From Microvirga lupini (GTDB taxonomy: Bacteria; Pseudomonadota; Alphaproteobacteria; Rhizobiales; Beijerinckiaceae): 64,000 nt of DNA. The translations under genes and the position numbers were made by a program. The stretch lies in contig NZ_JACHWB010000002.1 in assembly GCF_014191055.1 (NCBI RefSeq), forward strand, positions 310,001-374,000, in the 5' to 3' direction. The notes under the pieces are model-generated. The model was not told the DNA's origin and did not search any database. It worked only from the letters and a program-made list of their open reading frames with translations. The number at the start of each line of letters is the position of its first letter. Within the stretch, counting starts at the first letter, position 1. Shown here piece after piece: positions 10,328 to 21,056 of the stretch.

Positions 10328-11343
10328 TCCGCTTCCTGTTGCGTCGCACCGTCACCATGGCGGTGACCCTGCTGATCATTTCGGCCCTGGTGTTCTTCAT
10401 CATCAAGCTGCCGCCGGGCGACTTCCTGACCAACCAGATCGCAGAGCTGCGGGCACAGGGCGAATCCGCCTCCATCGCCAAGGCCGAGTTCCTGATCCGG
10501 CAATACGGCCTCGACAAGCCGGCCTGGGAGCAATACCTGGTCTGGCTCGGCGTCATGCCGGGCCCGAACGGCTTTTCCGGCCTTCTGCAGGGCGATTGGG
10601 GCTGGTCGTTCGAATACGACAAGCCCGTCGTGGACGTGGTGGGCGATGCCCTGTGGCTGACGCTTCTCGTGAATCTCGCAGTGGTGATCTTCATCCATCT
10701 CGTGGCGATCCCGATTGCGATCTATTCGGCGACGCGGCAGTACTCGGTGGGTGACTATATCGCCACCTTCATCGGCTATATCGGGCTTGCGACTCCCAGC
10801 TTTCTGCTGGCGCTCATCCTGCTCTATTACATGAACCGCTGGTTCGGGATCTCCATCGGCGGCCTTTACGATGCGCAATATGCGGGCGAGCCCTGGAGCT
10901 GGCCCAAGATCCAGTCCCTTCTCTCTCATCTGGTCGTTCCCACGGTGGTGATCGGGCTCGGCGGGACCGCCGCCATGATCCGGCGCATGCGCGCGAACCT
11001 GCTCGACGAGCTGGGCAAGCAATATTACGTGACCGCGAAGGCGAAGGGCCTCGGCCCCACCAAAGCCCTGCTGAAATATCCGTTCCGCATGTCGCTCAAC
11101 CCGTTCATTGCCGATATCGGCAATCTGCTGCCGCAGCTCGTCTCCGGTTCGGTGCTGGTGTCGCTGGTCCTGAGCCTGCCGACGGTCGGGCCGATCCTGC
11201 TCAGTGCGCTGAAGAGCCAGGATCAGTTCCTGGCGGGCTTCATCCTCATGTTCGTCGCCGTGCTCACCGTCGTGGGCATGCTCGTCTCCGACCTGCTGCT
11301 GGCGTGGCTCGACCCACGCATCCGCATGGGAGGCGCACGATGA
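10324..11343 (+). CDS. ABC importer permease, DppB/YejB type
   Basis: 339 residues. The N-terminal transmembrane helix (RRTVTMAVTLLIISALVFF) is followed by a periplasmic loop and a binding-protein-dependent transport domain with the EAA-like loop YYVTAKAKGLGPTKALLKYP. Several further helices include VLVSLVLSLPTVGPILLSAL and FILMFVAVLTVVGMLVSDLL. It forms the inner-membrane channel together with the next permease. Both ends overlap neighbours by 4 bp, so the stoichiometry is probably kept by translational coupling. Confidence 0.93.
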   Translation: MIRFLLRRTVTMAVTLLIISALVFFIIKLPPGDFLTNQIAELRAQGESASIAKAEFLIRQYGLDKPAWEQYLVWLGVMPGPNGFSGLLQGDWGWSFEYDKPVVDVVGDALWLTLLVNLAVVIFIHLVAIPIAIYSATRQYSVGDYIATFIGYIGLATPSFLLALILLYYMNRWFGISIGGLYDAQYAGEPWSWPKIQSLLSHLVVPTVVIGLGGTAAMIRRMRANLLDELGKQYYVTAKAKGLGPTKALLKYPFRMSLNPFIADIGNLLPQLVSGSVLVSLVLSLPTVGPILLSALKSQDQFLAGFILMFVAVLTVVGMLVSDLLLAWLDPRIRMGGAR

Positions 11344-12503
11344 ACACGGCCATCACGTCGAAGCGCCATTACGTCGATCCCGCACCCTTCGACCCGGGCG
11401 CCACGGAGCCCGTGGGCGCGGAAAGCGAAAGCTTCTACCGCGCCTCGTCCTGGCAGCTGATGTGGTGGAAGTTCCGGCGGCACAAGGTGGCGCTCGCCGC
11501 AGCCTTCGTGCTGCTCGCCTTCTATGCGCTCGTGCCTTTCGTCGAGGTGATCGCTCCCTACAACCAGACCAAGCGGCACGGCGACTTCCTCTATGCGCCA
11601 CCGCAAGGGATACACCTGATGCACGAGGGGCAGCTCATGCGTCCCTTCGTCTATCCCTATACCTACAGCTTCGACCTGGAGAACTTCCGCCGGGTCTACA
11701 CGGTCGACGCCTCGAAGCCGCAGCCGATCCGCTTCTTCTGCCGGGGTGACGATTACGAATTCTGGGGGATGTGGCAGGCGAATGTCCACCTGGTCTGCCC
11801 GCCTGAGAACGGAACGATGTTCCTGCTCGGCACCGACCGGCTCGGGCGAGACCTGCTGTCGCGCATCATCTATGGCGCGCGCATCTCGCTCACCATCGGC
11901 ATCGTGGGCATTGCGGTCTCATTCACGCTCGGCCTCTTCTTCGGCGGCCTTGCCGGCTATCTCGGCGGCTGGGTCGATCACGTGATCCAGCGCACGATCG
12001 AGATCCTGCGCTCCCTTCCGGAGCTGCCCCTGTGGCTTGCCCTCTCGGCTGCCCTGCCGCCGAACTGGAGCCCTATCCTCGTGTTCTTCGGCATCACGAT
12101 CATTCTCGGCCTGCTCGACTGGCCGGGCCTTGCCCGTGCGGTGCGCTCAAAGCTGCTGTCCCTGCGCGAGGAGGACTTCGTGAAGGCCGCGGAGCTGATG
12201 GGAGCGTCCAAGCAGCGCGTGATCGCGCGTCACCTTATCCCGAACTTCATGAGCCACCTCATCGCCTCGGCGACGCTCTCGATCCCGTCCATGATTCTCG
12301 GCGAGACCGCCCTATCCTTCTTAGGCTTGGGATTGCGGCCGCCGGTGACGAGCTGGGGCGTGCTGCTCAACGAGGCGCAGAACCTCGCGGCCGTGCAGTT
12401 GCACCCCTGGCTTCTCTTCCCGATGGTGCCGGTGGTCCTCGTGGTTCTCGCCTTCAACTTCATGGGCGATGGCTTGCGCGACGCGGCGGATCCTTATCAT
12501 TAG
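11340..12503 (+). CDS. ABC importer permease, DppC/YejE type
   Basis: 387 residues. The first helix (KVALAAAFVLLAFYALVPF) precedes a long periplasmic insert, then the transport domain containing GTDRLGRDLLSRIIYGARIS, which is characteristic of the DppC/OppC group. The EAA loop is FVKAAELMGASKQRVIARH. I placed the start at ATG 11340, which overlaps the upstream stop, rather than at an earlier in-frame codon inside the previous gene. It is the last member of the importer operon. Confidence 0.93.
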   Translation: MNTAITSKRHYVDPAPFDPGATEPVGAESESFYRASSWQLMWWKFRRHKVALAAAFVLLAFYALVPFVEVIAPYNQTKRHGDFLYAPPQGIHLMHEGQLMRPFVYPYTYSFDLENFRRVYTVDASKPQPIRFFCRGDDYEFWGMWQANVHLVCPPENGTMFLLGTDRLGRDLLSRIIYGARISLTIGIVGIAVSFTLGLFFGGLAGYLGGWVDHVIQRTIEILRSLPELPLWLALSAALPPNWSPILVFFGITIILGLLDWPGLARAVRSKLLSLREEDFVKAAELMGASKQRVIARHLIPNFMSHLIASATLSIPSMILGETALSFLGLGLRPPVTSWGVLLNEAQNLAAVQLHPWLLFPMVPVVLVVLAFNFMGDGLRDAADPYH

Positions 12504-12576
12504 GCGCATAACCGGTTGTCCTCGGCTCAAGGGAATGCGACACATCCTGCCGTGAGAAAGACAGCAGAGGTGTTTC

Positions 12577-13524
12577 GTGGCCGAGTACCGGATTGATGCA
12601 TCGCCCAAGAGCGTTCACTGGGGTTATTTCGACGCGGGCATTCCTCCGCTTCTTACGGTGAATTCAGGCGACACGGTCACGATGTCGACCGTCTCCGGCG
12701 GCCCGGAGGCGATGCCTCCCGCGCCTTTTGTCATCCCGCAGGCGTTGACCGATGTTCACGCGACCCACAAGCCGAAGCTGCCGGGCCATATCTGCACGGG
12801 TCCGGTTGCCGTGAGCGGCGCCAAGGCCGGTCAGGTTCTGGAAGTGCGCATCAAGGACATTGAACTGCACTACGACTGGGGCTTTACCTATTCGGCTCCG
12901 CAGAAGGGTGCCCTGCCGGACGATTTCGACGAGATCCACGCCATGACGATCCCGCTCGATCGCGAGCGGATGACGGGCAAGCTGCCCTGGGGCCTGGAGC
13001 TGCCCTTGAAACCCTTCTTCGGCGTGATGGCCGTGGCGCCGCCTGCCTCCTGGGGAGCACTCAGCACCCTGCCGCCGCGCCGCAACGGCGGCAATCTCGA
13101 CAACAAGGAGCTGGTGGCCGGCACGACCCTCTACCTGCCGATCCATGTGGACGGCGCCCTGTTCTCCGTCGGCGACGGCCATGGTGTCCAGGGTGACGGC
13201 GAGGTCTGCGTGACGGCCATCGAGACCGGGCTGATCGGCACCTTCGAACTGCACCTGCGCGACGACATGAGCCTCATCTGGCCCATGGCCGAGACGCCGA
13301 CGCATGTCATGACCATGGCGTTCGACCCAGACCTGGACGATTGCGTGGTCATCGCGCTCCGCTCCATGATCGACCTGATCGTCGCGCGTACCGGCATCAC
13401 CAAGGCGGAGGCCTACGCCCTGTGCAGCCTCGCGGCGGATCTGCGGATCACTCAGGTGGTCAATGGCAACAAGGGCGTCCACGTGATGCTCGACAAGAGC
13501 CTGCTGCAGAAAGCCCAGCGCTGA
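12577..13524 (+). CDS. Acetamidase/formamidase family protein
   Basis: 315 residues beginning with GTG after an AGAGG ribosome site. The sequence fits the acetamidase/formamidase family: HICTGPVAVSGAKAGQVLEV near residue 70, GDGHGVQGDGEV near residue 205 and an acidic PDLDD stretch. Members hydrolyse short-chain amides to ammonia and an organic acid. It lies 73 bp downstream of the peptide-type ABC importer, so imported amides may be its substrate (inference). Its stop codon abuts the stop codon of the convergent DUF763 gene with no spacer. Confidence 0.88.
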   Translation: MAEYRIDASPKSVHWGYFDAGIPPLLTVNSGDTVTMSTVSGGPEAMPPAPFVIPQALTDVHATHKPKLPGHICTGPVAVSGAKAGQVLEVRIKDIELHYDWGFTYSAPQKGALPDDFDEIHAMTIPLDRERMTGKLPWGLELPLKPFFGVMAVAPPASWGALSTLPPRRNGGNLDNKELVAGTTLYLPIHVDGALFSVGDGHGVQGDGEVCVTAIETGLIGTFELHLRDDMSLIWPMAETPTHVMTMAFDPDLDDCVVIALRSMIDLIVARTGITKAEAYALCSLAADLRITQVVNGNKGVHVMLDKSLLQKAQR

Positions 13525-14769
13525 TCAGGCATCTTGCGGCGGCGGCTCCTCGCCGAAGATCGAGCGGCCGCCGTAACCATGCGACTTTGCTCGCTCCTGC
13601 CGGATGTGTTCTTCAACATCCCGACCCGTGGCATGGCGTTCGAGTTGACGGGCCTGATCGTCGAGCCGCTTGAGGGCGAACAATTCCTCCTGCTGACCGA
13701 GCTTCGCCTTCTGCACGGCGGATTTCAGCACGCGGATCGTCTCGTCATAGACCCGCACCGGCACGGGATACGGGTGCCTGTCCTTGCCGCCATGGGCGAA
13801 GGAGAAGCGCGCGGGATCGCTGAAGCGGCACGGCGTGCCGTGCACGACCTCGGCCACCATGGCGAGCGCCTCGACGGTGCGCGGACCGACGCCGGGCGTC
13901 ATCAGCAGATCGGGAAAATCTGTCGGCCCACGATCCGCCGCTGCCGCGAGTGTTCCGTGGAGCCGCCGCAGCACAACGTCCTTTGCCCGAACATCGTGAT
14001 GCTCGGGCATGACCAGATGCGGCAGCAGGGGCTGCGGGCTCGCAGCCGGAGCAACTTCACGCTCTTCGAGCGTCAGGAATTTGCGGGCGATGGTGTCAGG
14101 CCCCAACGTGTCTAGAATGTCGATCTGCGCCTTGCGCGAAGCCTCTGCCCGGCGATCGGTGAGATTGACGATGGTGCCCTGCCCTTTGCCGTCGATAGCC
14201 GTATGCGGCTCGTCGACGAAGCTCTTCAGATCCTCGGACAGCCAGTGGTAACGGCGCGCCAGCCGGGACGTATCGTTCATCCCCTGCTGAACCACCGCCC
14301 ACTTGCCGTCATCCGTGACGATGAAGCCGTGGAGATACAGATCGAACCCGTCCTGGATCGCAGCGCTGTCGACCTTCGCAACCAACCGACTCGCATTCGC
14401 GAGCGCCGCGCCGTCGAAGCCGACGCGCTCGCCGATGGCGACGAGTTCATGCGGCGTTTGGCGCGAGTGCTTTCCGCGCCCGCCGCAGACATGAATGCCG
14501 AGTTCCTTCGAGAGCGGCGTGAGCCCGCGCTTCAAGGCGCCGATGACGCTGGTGGTGATGCCGGAAGAGTGCCAGTCCATGCCCATCACGGCGCCGAAGG
14601 ATTGAAACCAGAACGGATGCGCGAGCCGGCGCAGCAGCTCGTCGCGCCCGTAATGGTGCACGATGGCCTCAGACACCACGCCGCCGAGGCGCGTCATGCG
14701 ATCCGCCAGCCATTTCGGCACATGGCCGGAATGGAGCGGCAGATCGGCGCTACCGGCGCGCTTGGCCAT
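13525..14769 (-). CDS. DUF763 domain protein
   Basis: 414 residues. The start (MAKRAGSADLPLHSGHVPKW) and HPFWFQSFGAVMGMDWHSSG near residue 60 are diagnostic of DUF763, a family of unknown function found in Archaea and some bacteria. A helix-hairpin-helix-like segment (LLMTPGVGPRTVEALAMVAE) near residue 290 suggests nucleic-acid contact. I chose ATG 14769, preceded by AGGAG, over the longer frame reaching 15180, because that extension overlaps the DEAD-box gene. It is transcribed in the same direction as the helicase, separated by a palindrome and a terminator. Confidence 0.85.
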   Translation of the reverse strand: MAKRAGSADLPLHSGHVPKWLADRMTRLGGVVSEAIVHHYGRDELLRRLAHPFWFQSFGAVMGMDWHSSGITTSVIGALKRGLTPLSKELGIHVCGGRGKHSRQTPHELVAIGERVGFDGAALANASRLVAKVDSAAIQDGFDLYLHGFIVTDDGKWAVVQQGMNDTSRLARRYHWLSEDLKSFVDEPHTAIDGKGQGTIVNLTDRRAEASRKAQIDILDTLGPDTIARKFLTLEEREVAPAASPQPLLPHLVMPEHHDVRAKDVVLRRLHGTLAAAADRGPTDFPDLLMTPGVGPRTVEALAMVAEVVHGTPCRFSDPARFSFAHGGKDRHPYPVPVRVYDETIRVLKSAVQKAKLGQQEELFALKRLDDQARQLERHATGRDVEEHIRQERAKSHGYGGRSIFGEEPPPQDA

Positions 14770-14802
14770 CGTGCGGGGTCTCCTGAAAATCGAATACGGC
14801 GG

Positions 14803-14838
14803 CAGGCTCACCTCTCCCCATGGGGAGAGGTGAGCCTG
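14803..14838. repeat. Perfect 36-bp palindrome
   Basis: Two 18-base arms (first arm CAGGCTCACCTCTCCCCA) are exact reverse complements with no spacer, centred at 14820/14821. The element lies between the DUF763 gene and the helicase terminator. It has no U-tract and looks like a dispersed palindromic element rather than a terminator. I found no second copy in this window. Confidence 0.85.
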
Positions 14839-14856
14839 AGCCCTCATGAGAAGAAA

Positions 14857-14876
14857 AAGGCGCCCGAAGGCGCCTT
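14857..14876 (-). terminator. Intrinsic terminator of the DEAD-box helicase gene
   Basis: An 8-bp GC-rich stem (AAGGCGCC/GGCGCCTT) with a TTCG tetraloop on the minus strand is followed by TTTTTC, 8 bp after the helicase stop codon. Confidence 0.9.
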
Positions 14877-14884
14877 GAACTGTC

Positions 14885-16402
14885 TTAGCGGCGGCGGGGG
14901 CTCTTTTCGAGCCAAGCCACTTGTGCGCCATCACCGCGGCGCCCTTCTGAGCGCTGCCCGGCGGGCTTTGCTTGTGCGGGACGCTGACCCTGTGCAGGCC
15001 GCTGACCTTGCGCCGGACGCTGCGCCTGAGCGGGGCGCTGCTGGTTGCCAGCAGGCTGGCCGCCCTGCGGCTGACCGTTTCCTGCAGGCTTTCCTCCGCG
15101 CCCGCGACGGCGCTTCGGCCCCCGGTCGGCATTCGGATCGGCGCTGCGCGCCTGGCCATGGCCCTGATGCCCGCGGGCATGAGGAGCCGGACGGCCCCGC
15201 TGCTGCTGCCCGTTGCGCCCGGACTGCTCGCGGCGCGGGTCGGACGATTCCGACGCGGCGGGAGCGGCAGGCAGGCCCTCGGGAAGCGGCATGACCGGTA
15301 CCTTCAGGCGGGTCAGCTTCTCGATGTCCTTCAGGTATGCCTTCTCCTCGTCGTTGCAGAAAGAGATGGCGAGACCCGTGGCACCCGCGCGGGCCGTGCG
15401 GCCGATGCGGTGGACATAAGATTCCGGCACGTTCGGCAGGTCGTAGTTGATGACGTGGGACACGCCCTCGACGTCGATGCCGCGAGCCGCGATGTCGGTC
15501 GCTACCAACACGCGGCAGGTGCCATCGCGGAAGCCGGCCAGCGCACGCTCGCGCTGCGGCTGGGACTTGTTGCCGTGGATGGCGGCGCCCACGATGCCGG
15601 CCTTGTCGAGGCCGCGCACCACCTTGTCCGCACCGTGCTTGGTGCGGGTGAAGACGAGCACGCGGTCGATGCTTGGGTCGCGCAGGAGCGTCTCGAGCAG
15701 CACCTGCTTGCGGCCGGTCTGCACGAAGATCACGCTCTGCTCCACGCGCTCGGCAGTGGTCGCCACCGGGGTTACCGCCACATGGGCCGGGTTGCGCAGG
15801 AAGGACTCGGCGAGCGTCGAGATCGTCTTCGGCATGGTGGCCGAGAAGAACAGGCTCTGACGCTCCTTCGGCAGCAGGGTCACGATGCGCTTCAAGGCAT
15901 GGATGAAGCCGAGGTCGAGCATCTGGTCGGCCTCGTCGAGGACGAGAATCTCGATGTCGCGCAGGGACAGGGCCCGGCGGTCCACGAGGTCGATCAGGCG
16001 GCCAGGGGTGGCGACGAGCACGTCGACGCCGTTCATCAGCGCCTTCTCCTGGCGGGAGATGGTGACGCCGCCGAACACCACCTCGGTGGTGAGACGCAGG
16101 TTGCGGCCATAGGCCTTGAAGCTGTCGGCGATCTGGCTCGCCAGTTCTCGGGTCGGGCTGAGCACGAGCACGCGGGCGCTCTTATGCTTGCGCGGCTTCG
16201 GGGTCTCGGACAGGCGATGCAGGATCGGCAGCGCGAAGGCGGCCGTCTTGCCGGTGCCGGTCTGGGCGATGCCGCACACGTCGCGGCCTTCCATGGCGTA
16301 GGGAATGGTCTGGGCCTGGATCGGGGTGGGCTTCTCATAGCCCTCGGCCGACAGGGCCTTCAGGATCGGCTGGGCCAATCCGAAATCGGTGAAGAGTGTC
16401 AA
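14885..16402 (-). CDS. DEAD-box RNA helicase, RhlE type
   Basis: 505 residues with all helicase motifs: Q motif region PTPIQAQTIP, AQTGTGKT (I), PTRELASQ (Ia), TPGRL (Ib), LDEADQM (II), SATMP (III) and HRIGRTARAG (VI). After residue 385 comes a basic low-complexity tail with repeated QRPAQ/GQRPAQ units, as in RhlE-like enzymes that bind structured RNA. It probably remodels RNA in ribosome assembly or cold adaptation. The best-fitting start is TTG 16402 (Met-Thr-Leu-Phe-Thr-Asp); no in-frame ATG lies just upstream. Confidence 0.92.
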   Translation of the reverse strand: MTLFTDFGLAQPILKALSAEGYEKPTPIQAQTIPYAMEGRDVCGIAQTGTGKTAAFALPILHRLSETPKPRKHKSARVLVLSPTRELASQIADSFKAYGRNLRLTTEVVFGGVTISRQEKALMNGVDVLVATPGRLIDLVDRRALSLRDIEILVLDEADQMLDLGFIHALKRIVTLLPKERQSLFFSATMPKTISTLAESFLRNPAHVAVTPVATTAERVEQSVIFVQTGRKQVLLETLLRDPSIDRVLVFTRTKHGADKVVRGLDKAGIVGAAIHGNKSQPQRERALAGFRDGTCRVLVATDIAARGIDVEGVSHVINYDLPNVPESYVHRIGRTARAGATGLAISFCNDEEKAYLKDIEKLTRLKVPVMPLPEGLPAAPAASESSDPRREQSGRNGQQQRGRPAPHARGHQGHGQARSADPNADRGPKRRRGRGGKPAGNGQPQGGQPAGNQQRPAQAQRPAQGQRPAQGQRPAQAKPAGQRSEGRRGDGAQVAWLEKSPRRR

Positions 16403-16671
16403 AGTGTATCTTTCGAACGGATGCGGTGAGCCGCAAAGCAGGTTCGGCTTGGAAAAAGCAAAGGCGCTTCAGGGCTCTTTTGGGAAACAGCCCGCGTGAT
16501 GGGGCCGCCTTATGATGGAGCGATTGAAGAAGGGGACCGGGGTCTTCGCTCATGCGAATATCCGTCACGCAGTCCCGCTCAAGCGGCCCGGTATGCCGGT
16601 CGCCGTCGCCTGCTGTGCATATGGGGGATTAAAGCCTGTCCGTCAACCGCAAGGCCTGACATAAAGCAGAG

Positions 16672-17874
16672 ATGTCCCCCTCAGGCTCCATGCCCTGGCG
16701 CATCGTCTCAACCCTTTCGATCACCCATCTGATCTCCTACGGGACGCTGTTCTATGCCTTCGCGCTCCTCATCGACCCCATGGAGCGGGACCTCGGATGG
16801 TCGAAGACGGCCCTGACCGCCGCCTACTCGCTCGCCCTCATCTCCTCCGCCTTCTTCGCCATGCCAGTCGGCCGGCTGATCGACCAGGGCTATGGGCGGG
16901 CCGTAATGACAGGCGGCTCGGTGTTGGCCGCCCTCCTCCTCGTCGTGTGGGCGTATACCGACAGCTATCCGGTTTTCGTGCTGATCTGGCTCGGCTTGGG
17001 AGCCGCCACGAGCGCCCTCTTCTACGAAGCGGGTTTTGCGGTCCTGGCCTTGAACCTCGGCCTGCTGGCCCGCCGGGGCATTACCATCATCACCCTCGTG
17101 GCGGGCTTCGCCAGCACGGTGTTCATCCCGCTCCTGCACGTGCTCATCGACCGTTACGGCTGGCGCGACACGCTCCTGGCCATGGCGGCCCTGAACATCG
17201 GGATCTGCGCCGTGCTGCATGCCACCGGCATCCCGGCCGCCCCTGCAAGGCCGAAGCACACCGGAGAAAGCCGCTCCGTCGCCCCCTCCACATCGAACCC
17301 GCGCCGGGTTCTCGCGAAGCCAGCCTTCTGGCTCTTCGTGATCACCAGCGTCCTCCAGGGGATCATCTCGATTGGAATTCCCGTTCACCTGATCCCCATT
17401 CTCCTCGAGCGCGGTTTCTCCATCGAGGCCGCTGTGGCGGCCTACACGGTGATCGGGCCGGCCCAGGTGGCGGCGCGGTTCCTTACCGGGTTCGGTGAGC
17501 GGGCCATGAGCCTGAGAGGCATCGGAGTGCTCACCATGGCCATGAGCGCCCTCGGCTTCCTGCTCCTGCCCTTCATTTCGGCCGGATCCTGGCTGATCTT
17601 CGTGTTCGCGGGGCTTTACGGCGCCTCCAACGGAATGCTCACCATCGTGCGGGCCCTGCTCCCGCCCGAGCTGTTCGGGCGCGAGGATTACGGGGCCATC
17701 CAGGGCATGATCGCCATGCCGGTGCGGATCACCATGGCGGTTGCGCCCTTTGCCTTCGGCGCTCTCTGGGCCTGGTGGGGCAGCTACGATGCCGTGATCG
17801 TCCTGTGCCTCGGCATGGCCGTGTGCTCGCTCATCGCTTTCATGCTAAACCTCGCCCTGGCGAAGGAGCCTTGA
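16672..17874 (+). CDS. Major facilitator superfamily transporter
   Basis: 400 residues with about 12 hydrophobic segments. The PVGRLIDQGYGRAVMTGG loop near residue 65 matches the MFS motif between helices 2 and 3. The central cytoplasmic loop (residues 190-215) is rich in Pro, Ser and Arg. It begins with ATG 16672 after AGCAGAG. The substrate is unknown; the overall pattern resembles the oxalate/formate or monocarboxylate-like MFS branch. A short palindrome (CTTGAAC-AA-GTTCAAG, 17870-17885) overlaps its stop codon and precedes glpD. Confidence 0.85.
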   Translation: MSPSGSMPWRIVSTLSITHLISYGTLFYAFALLIDPMERDLGWSKTALTAAYSLALISSAFFAMPVGRLIDQGYGRAVMTGGSVLAALLLVVWAYTDSYPVFVLIWLGLGAATSALFYEAGFAVLALNLGLLARRGITIITLVAGFASTVFIPLLHVLIDRYGWRDTLLAMAALNIGICAVLHATGIPAAPARPKHTGESRSVAPSTSNPRRVLAKPAFWLFVITSVLQGIISIGIPVHLIPILLERGFSIEAAVAAYTVIGPAQVAARFLTGFGERAMSLRGIGVLTMAMSALGFLLLPFISAGSWLIFVFAGLYGASNGMLTIVRALLPPELFGREDYGAIQGMIAMPVRITMAVAPFAFGALWAWWGSYDAVIVLCLGMAVCSLIAFMLNLALAKEP

Positions 17875-17963
17875 ACAAGTTCAAGAATTGTCTTGCCTTA
17901 GACGGCTAAAGAAACCATGTGCAGGGCACCGGGACAGCCCGGATTGAAGGAAAGACGCATTCC

Positions 17964-19484
17964 GTGACGACAGTGACTGATCTTCTGATTGTAGGCGGCG
18001 GCATCAATGGCGCCGGCATCGCGCGCGATGCCGTGGGCCGGGGCCTCTCGGTGGTGCTCTGCGAGCAGGGCGACCTCGCCGGCTACACCTCGTCTGCCTC
18101 CACCAAGCTGATCCACGGCGGCCTGCGCTATCTTGAGTATTACGAGTTCCGGCTGGTCCGCGAAGCCTTGTTCGAGCGCGAGCGGCTGCTGGAATCCGCG
18201 CCCCACATCATCTGGCCCCTGCGCTTTATCCTGCCGCATGAGAAGGGAATCCGCCCCGCCTGGTTCGTGCGCCTGGGCCTGTTCATGTACGACCACCTGG
18301 CCCCGCGCAAGAAGCTGCCCGGCACGGAAGGCATCAAGCTCACCCGGCATCCTGCCGGGAAGGCCCTGAAGCCCGGCTTCGACACCGCCTTCGTCTATTC
18401 CGACTGCTGGGTCGAGGACAGCCGCATGGTAGCCCTCAATGCCCTCGACGCCTTCGAGAAGGGCGCTGACATCCGGGTGCGCACCAAGCTCACCTCCGCC
18501 CGCCGCGACGGCCAGACCTGGGTCGCCACGCTCCAGAACGTTGAGACGGGCGCCACGGAAGAGCTGCGCGCCAAGGTGATCGTGAATGCCGGCGGGCCCT
18601 TCGTGGCCGACGTGCTAAACGCCAAGCTAGGCCTCAACACCACCAAGAACGTACGCCTCGTAAAGGGCAGCCACATCGTGGTGCCAAAGCTCTTCGACAC
18701 CAAGGAAGCGTTCATTCTCCAGAACACGGACAAGCGGATCGTATTCGCCATTCCGTACCAGGAGAAGTTCACCCTGATCGGCACCACCGATATCCCGGTC
18801 GAGTCCGTGCCGGACAAGAAGGTGGAGATCACCCAGGACGAGATCCAGTATCTCTGCAACGTGGTGAACCACTTCTTCAAGCGCGAGGTCACCCCGGCCG
18901 AAGTGGTGTGGACCTATTCCGGCGTGCGTCCGCTCTTCGACGACGGATCGAGCAACGCCTCGGCGGTCACCCGCGACTACGTGTTCGACATGGACGCGCC
19001 GCAGGGTCAGGCACCGGTACTGTCGATCTTCGGTGGCAAGATCACCACCTTCCGCAAGCTCTCGGAGCATGCCCTCGATGAGCTGAAATCCTACTTCCCC
19101 AACATGAAGCCGTCCTGGACCGAGAAGGCCAAGATGCCGGGCGGCGACATGCCGGATGCGGATTTCGACCGCTTCTTCGCCGATGTGCGACAGCGCTGGC
19201 CCTTCCTGCCCGAGCATCTCGCCCATCGCCTTGCTCGCGCCTACGGAACGCGGATCGAGGAGCTTCTGGGCTCGGCCAAGTCCATGGCCGATCTCGGCGA
19301 TGATTTCGGCGCCGGGCTCACGGCGGCCGAGGTCGATTATCTGGTACGCCGCGAATGGGCGCGCACGCCAGAGGATATCCTCTGGCGCCGTTCCAAGCTT
19401 GGGCTGCATGTGCCGGTTGACGCTCCCGCCAGGATCGATGCCTATTTGGCTAAGACAAAGGCGGCATCTGTCGCGGCTCAATAA
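17964..19484 (+). CDS. glpD: Glycerol-3-phosphate dehydrogenase (FAD, aerobic)
   Basis: 506 residues from the chosen GTG 17964, close to the usual length of about 500. The N-terminal FAD-binding motif LLIVGGGINGAGIARD is followed by STKLIHGGLRYLEYYEF, a GlpD signature. It oxidises glycerol 3-phosphate to dihydroxyacetone phosphate at the inner membrane and passes electrons to quinone. An ATG at 17919 would add 15 non-conserved residues, and an AAGGAAAG site favours 17964. glpK follows 30 bp downstream, so the two genes form a glycerol catabolic operon. Confidence 0.93.
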   Translation: MTTVTDLLIVGGGINGAGIARDAVGRGLSVVLCEQGDLAGYTSSASTKLIHGGLRYLEYYEFRLVREALFERERLLESAPHIIWPLRFILPHEKGIRPAWFVRLGLFMYDHLAPRKKLPGTEGIKLTRHPAGKALKPGFDTAFVYSDCWVEDSRMVALNALDAFEKGADIRVRTKLTSARRDGQTWVATLQNVETGATEELRAKVIVNAGGPFVADVLNAKLGLNTTKNVRLVKGSHIVVPKLFDTKEAFILQNTDKRIVFAIPYQEKFTLIGTTDIPVESVPDKKVEITQDEIQYLCNVVNHFFKREVTPAEVVWTYSGVRPLFDDGSSNASAVTRDYVFDMDAPQGQAPVLSIFGGKITTFRKLSEHALDELKSYFPNMKPSWTEKAKMPGGDMPDADFDRFFADVRQRWPFLPEHLAHRLARAYGTRIEELLGSAKSMADLGDDFGAGLTAAEVDYLVRREWARTPEDILWRRSKLGLHVPVDAPARIDAYLAKTKAASVAAQ

Positions 19485-19514
19485 GCTTTGGGACAATAAG
19501 GTTTGGGGAAGGAC

Positions 19515-21011
<1,497 letters not shown>

Positions 21012-21027
21012 GGTTTCGAAAAGGAAG

Positions 21028-21048
21028 GCGGCAGGTCAACCCTGCCGC
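21028..21048. terminator. Hairpin between convergent glpK and HIT genes
   Basis: GCGGCAGG-TCAAC-CCTGCCGC forms an 8-bp stem between the glpK stop (21011) and the HIT-protein stop (21057). There is no good U-tract on either strand, so termination efficiency is uncertain. Confidence 0.5.
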
Positions 21049-21056
21049 TCATATCA

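Noticed and set aside
15000..15120. Short tandem repeats resembling an array
   Set aside because: These encode the QRPAQ repeats of the helicase tail; no spacers of constant length, so not CRISPR.
14972..16429. 485-codon plus-strand frame opposite the DEAD-box helicase
   Set aside because: Shadow frame; helicase motifs on the minus strand are complete.
17870..17885. Palindrome CTTGAAC-AA-GTTCAAG as a terminator or GlpR operator
   Set aside because: It overlaps the MFS stop codon, has no T-tract, and no glpR is present to support an operator role.
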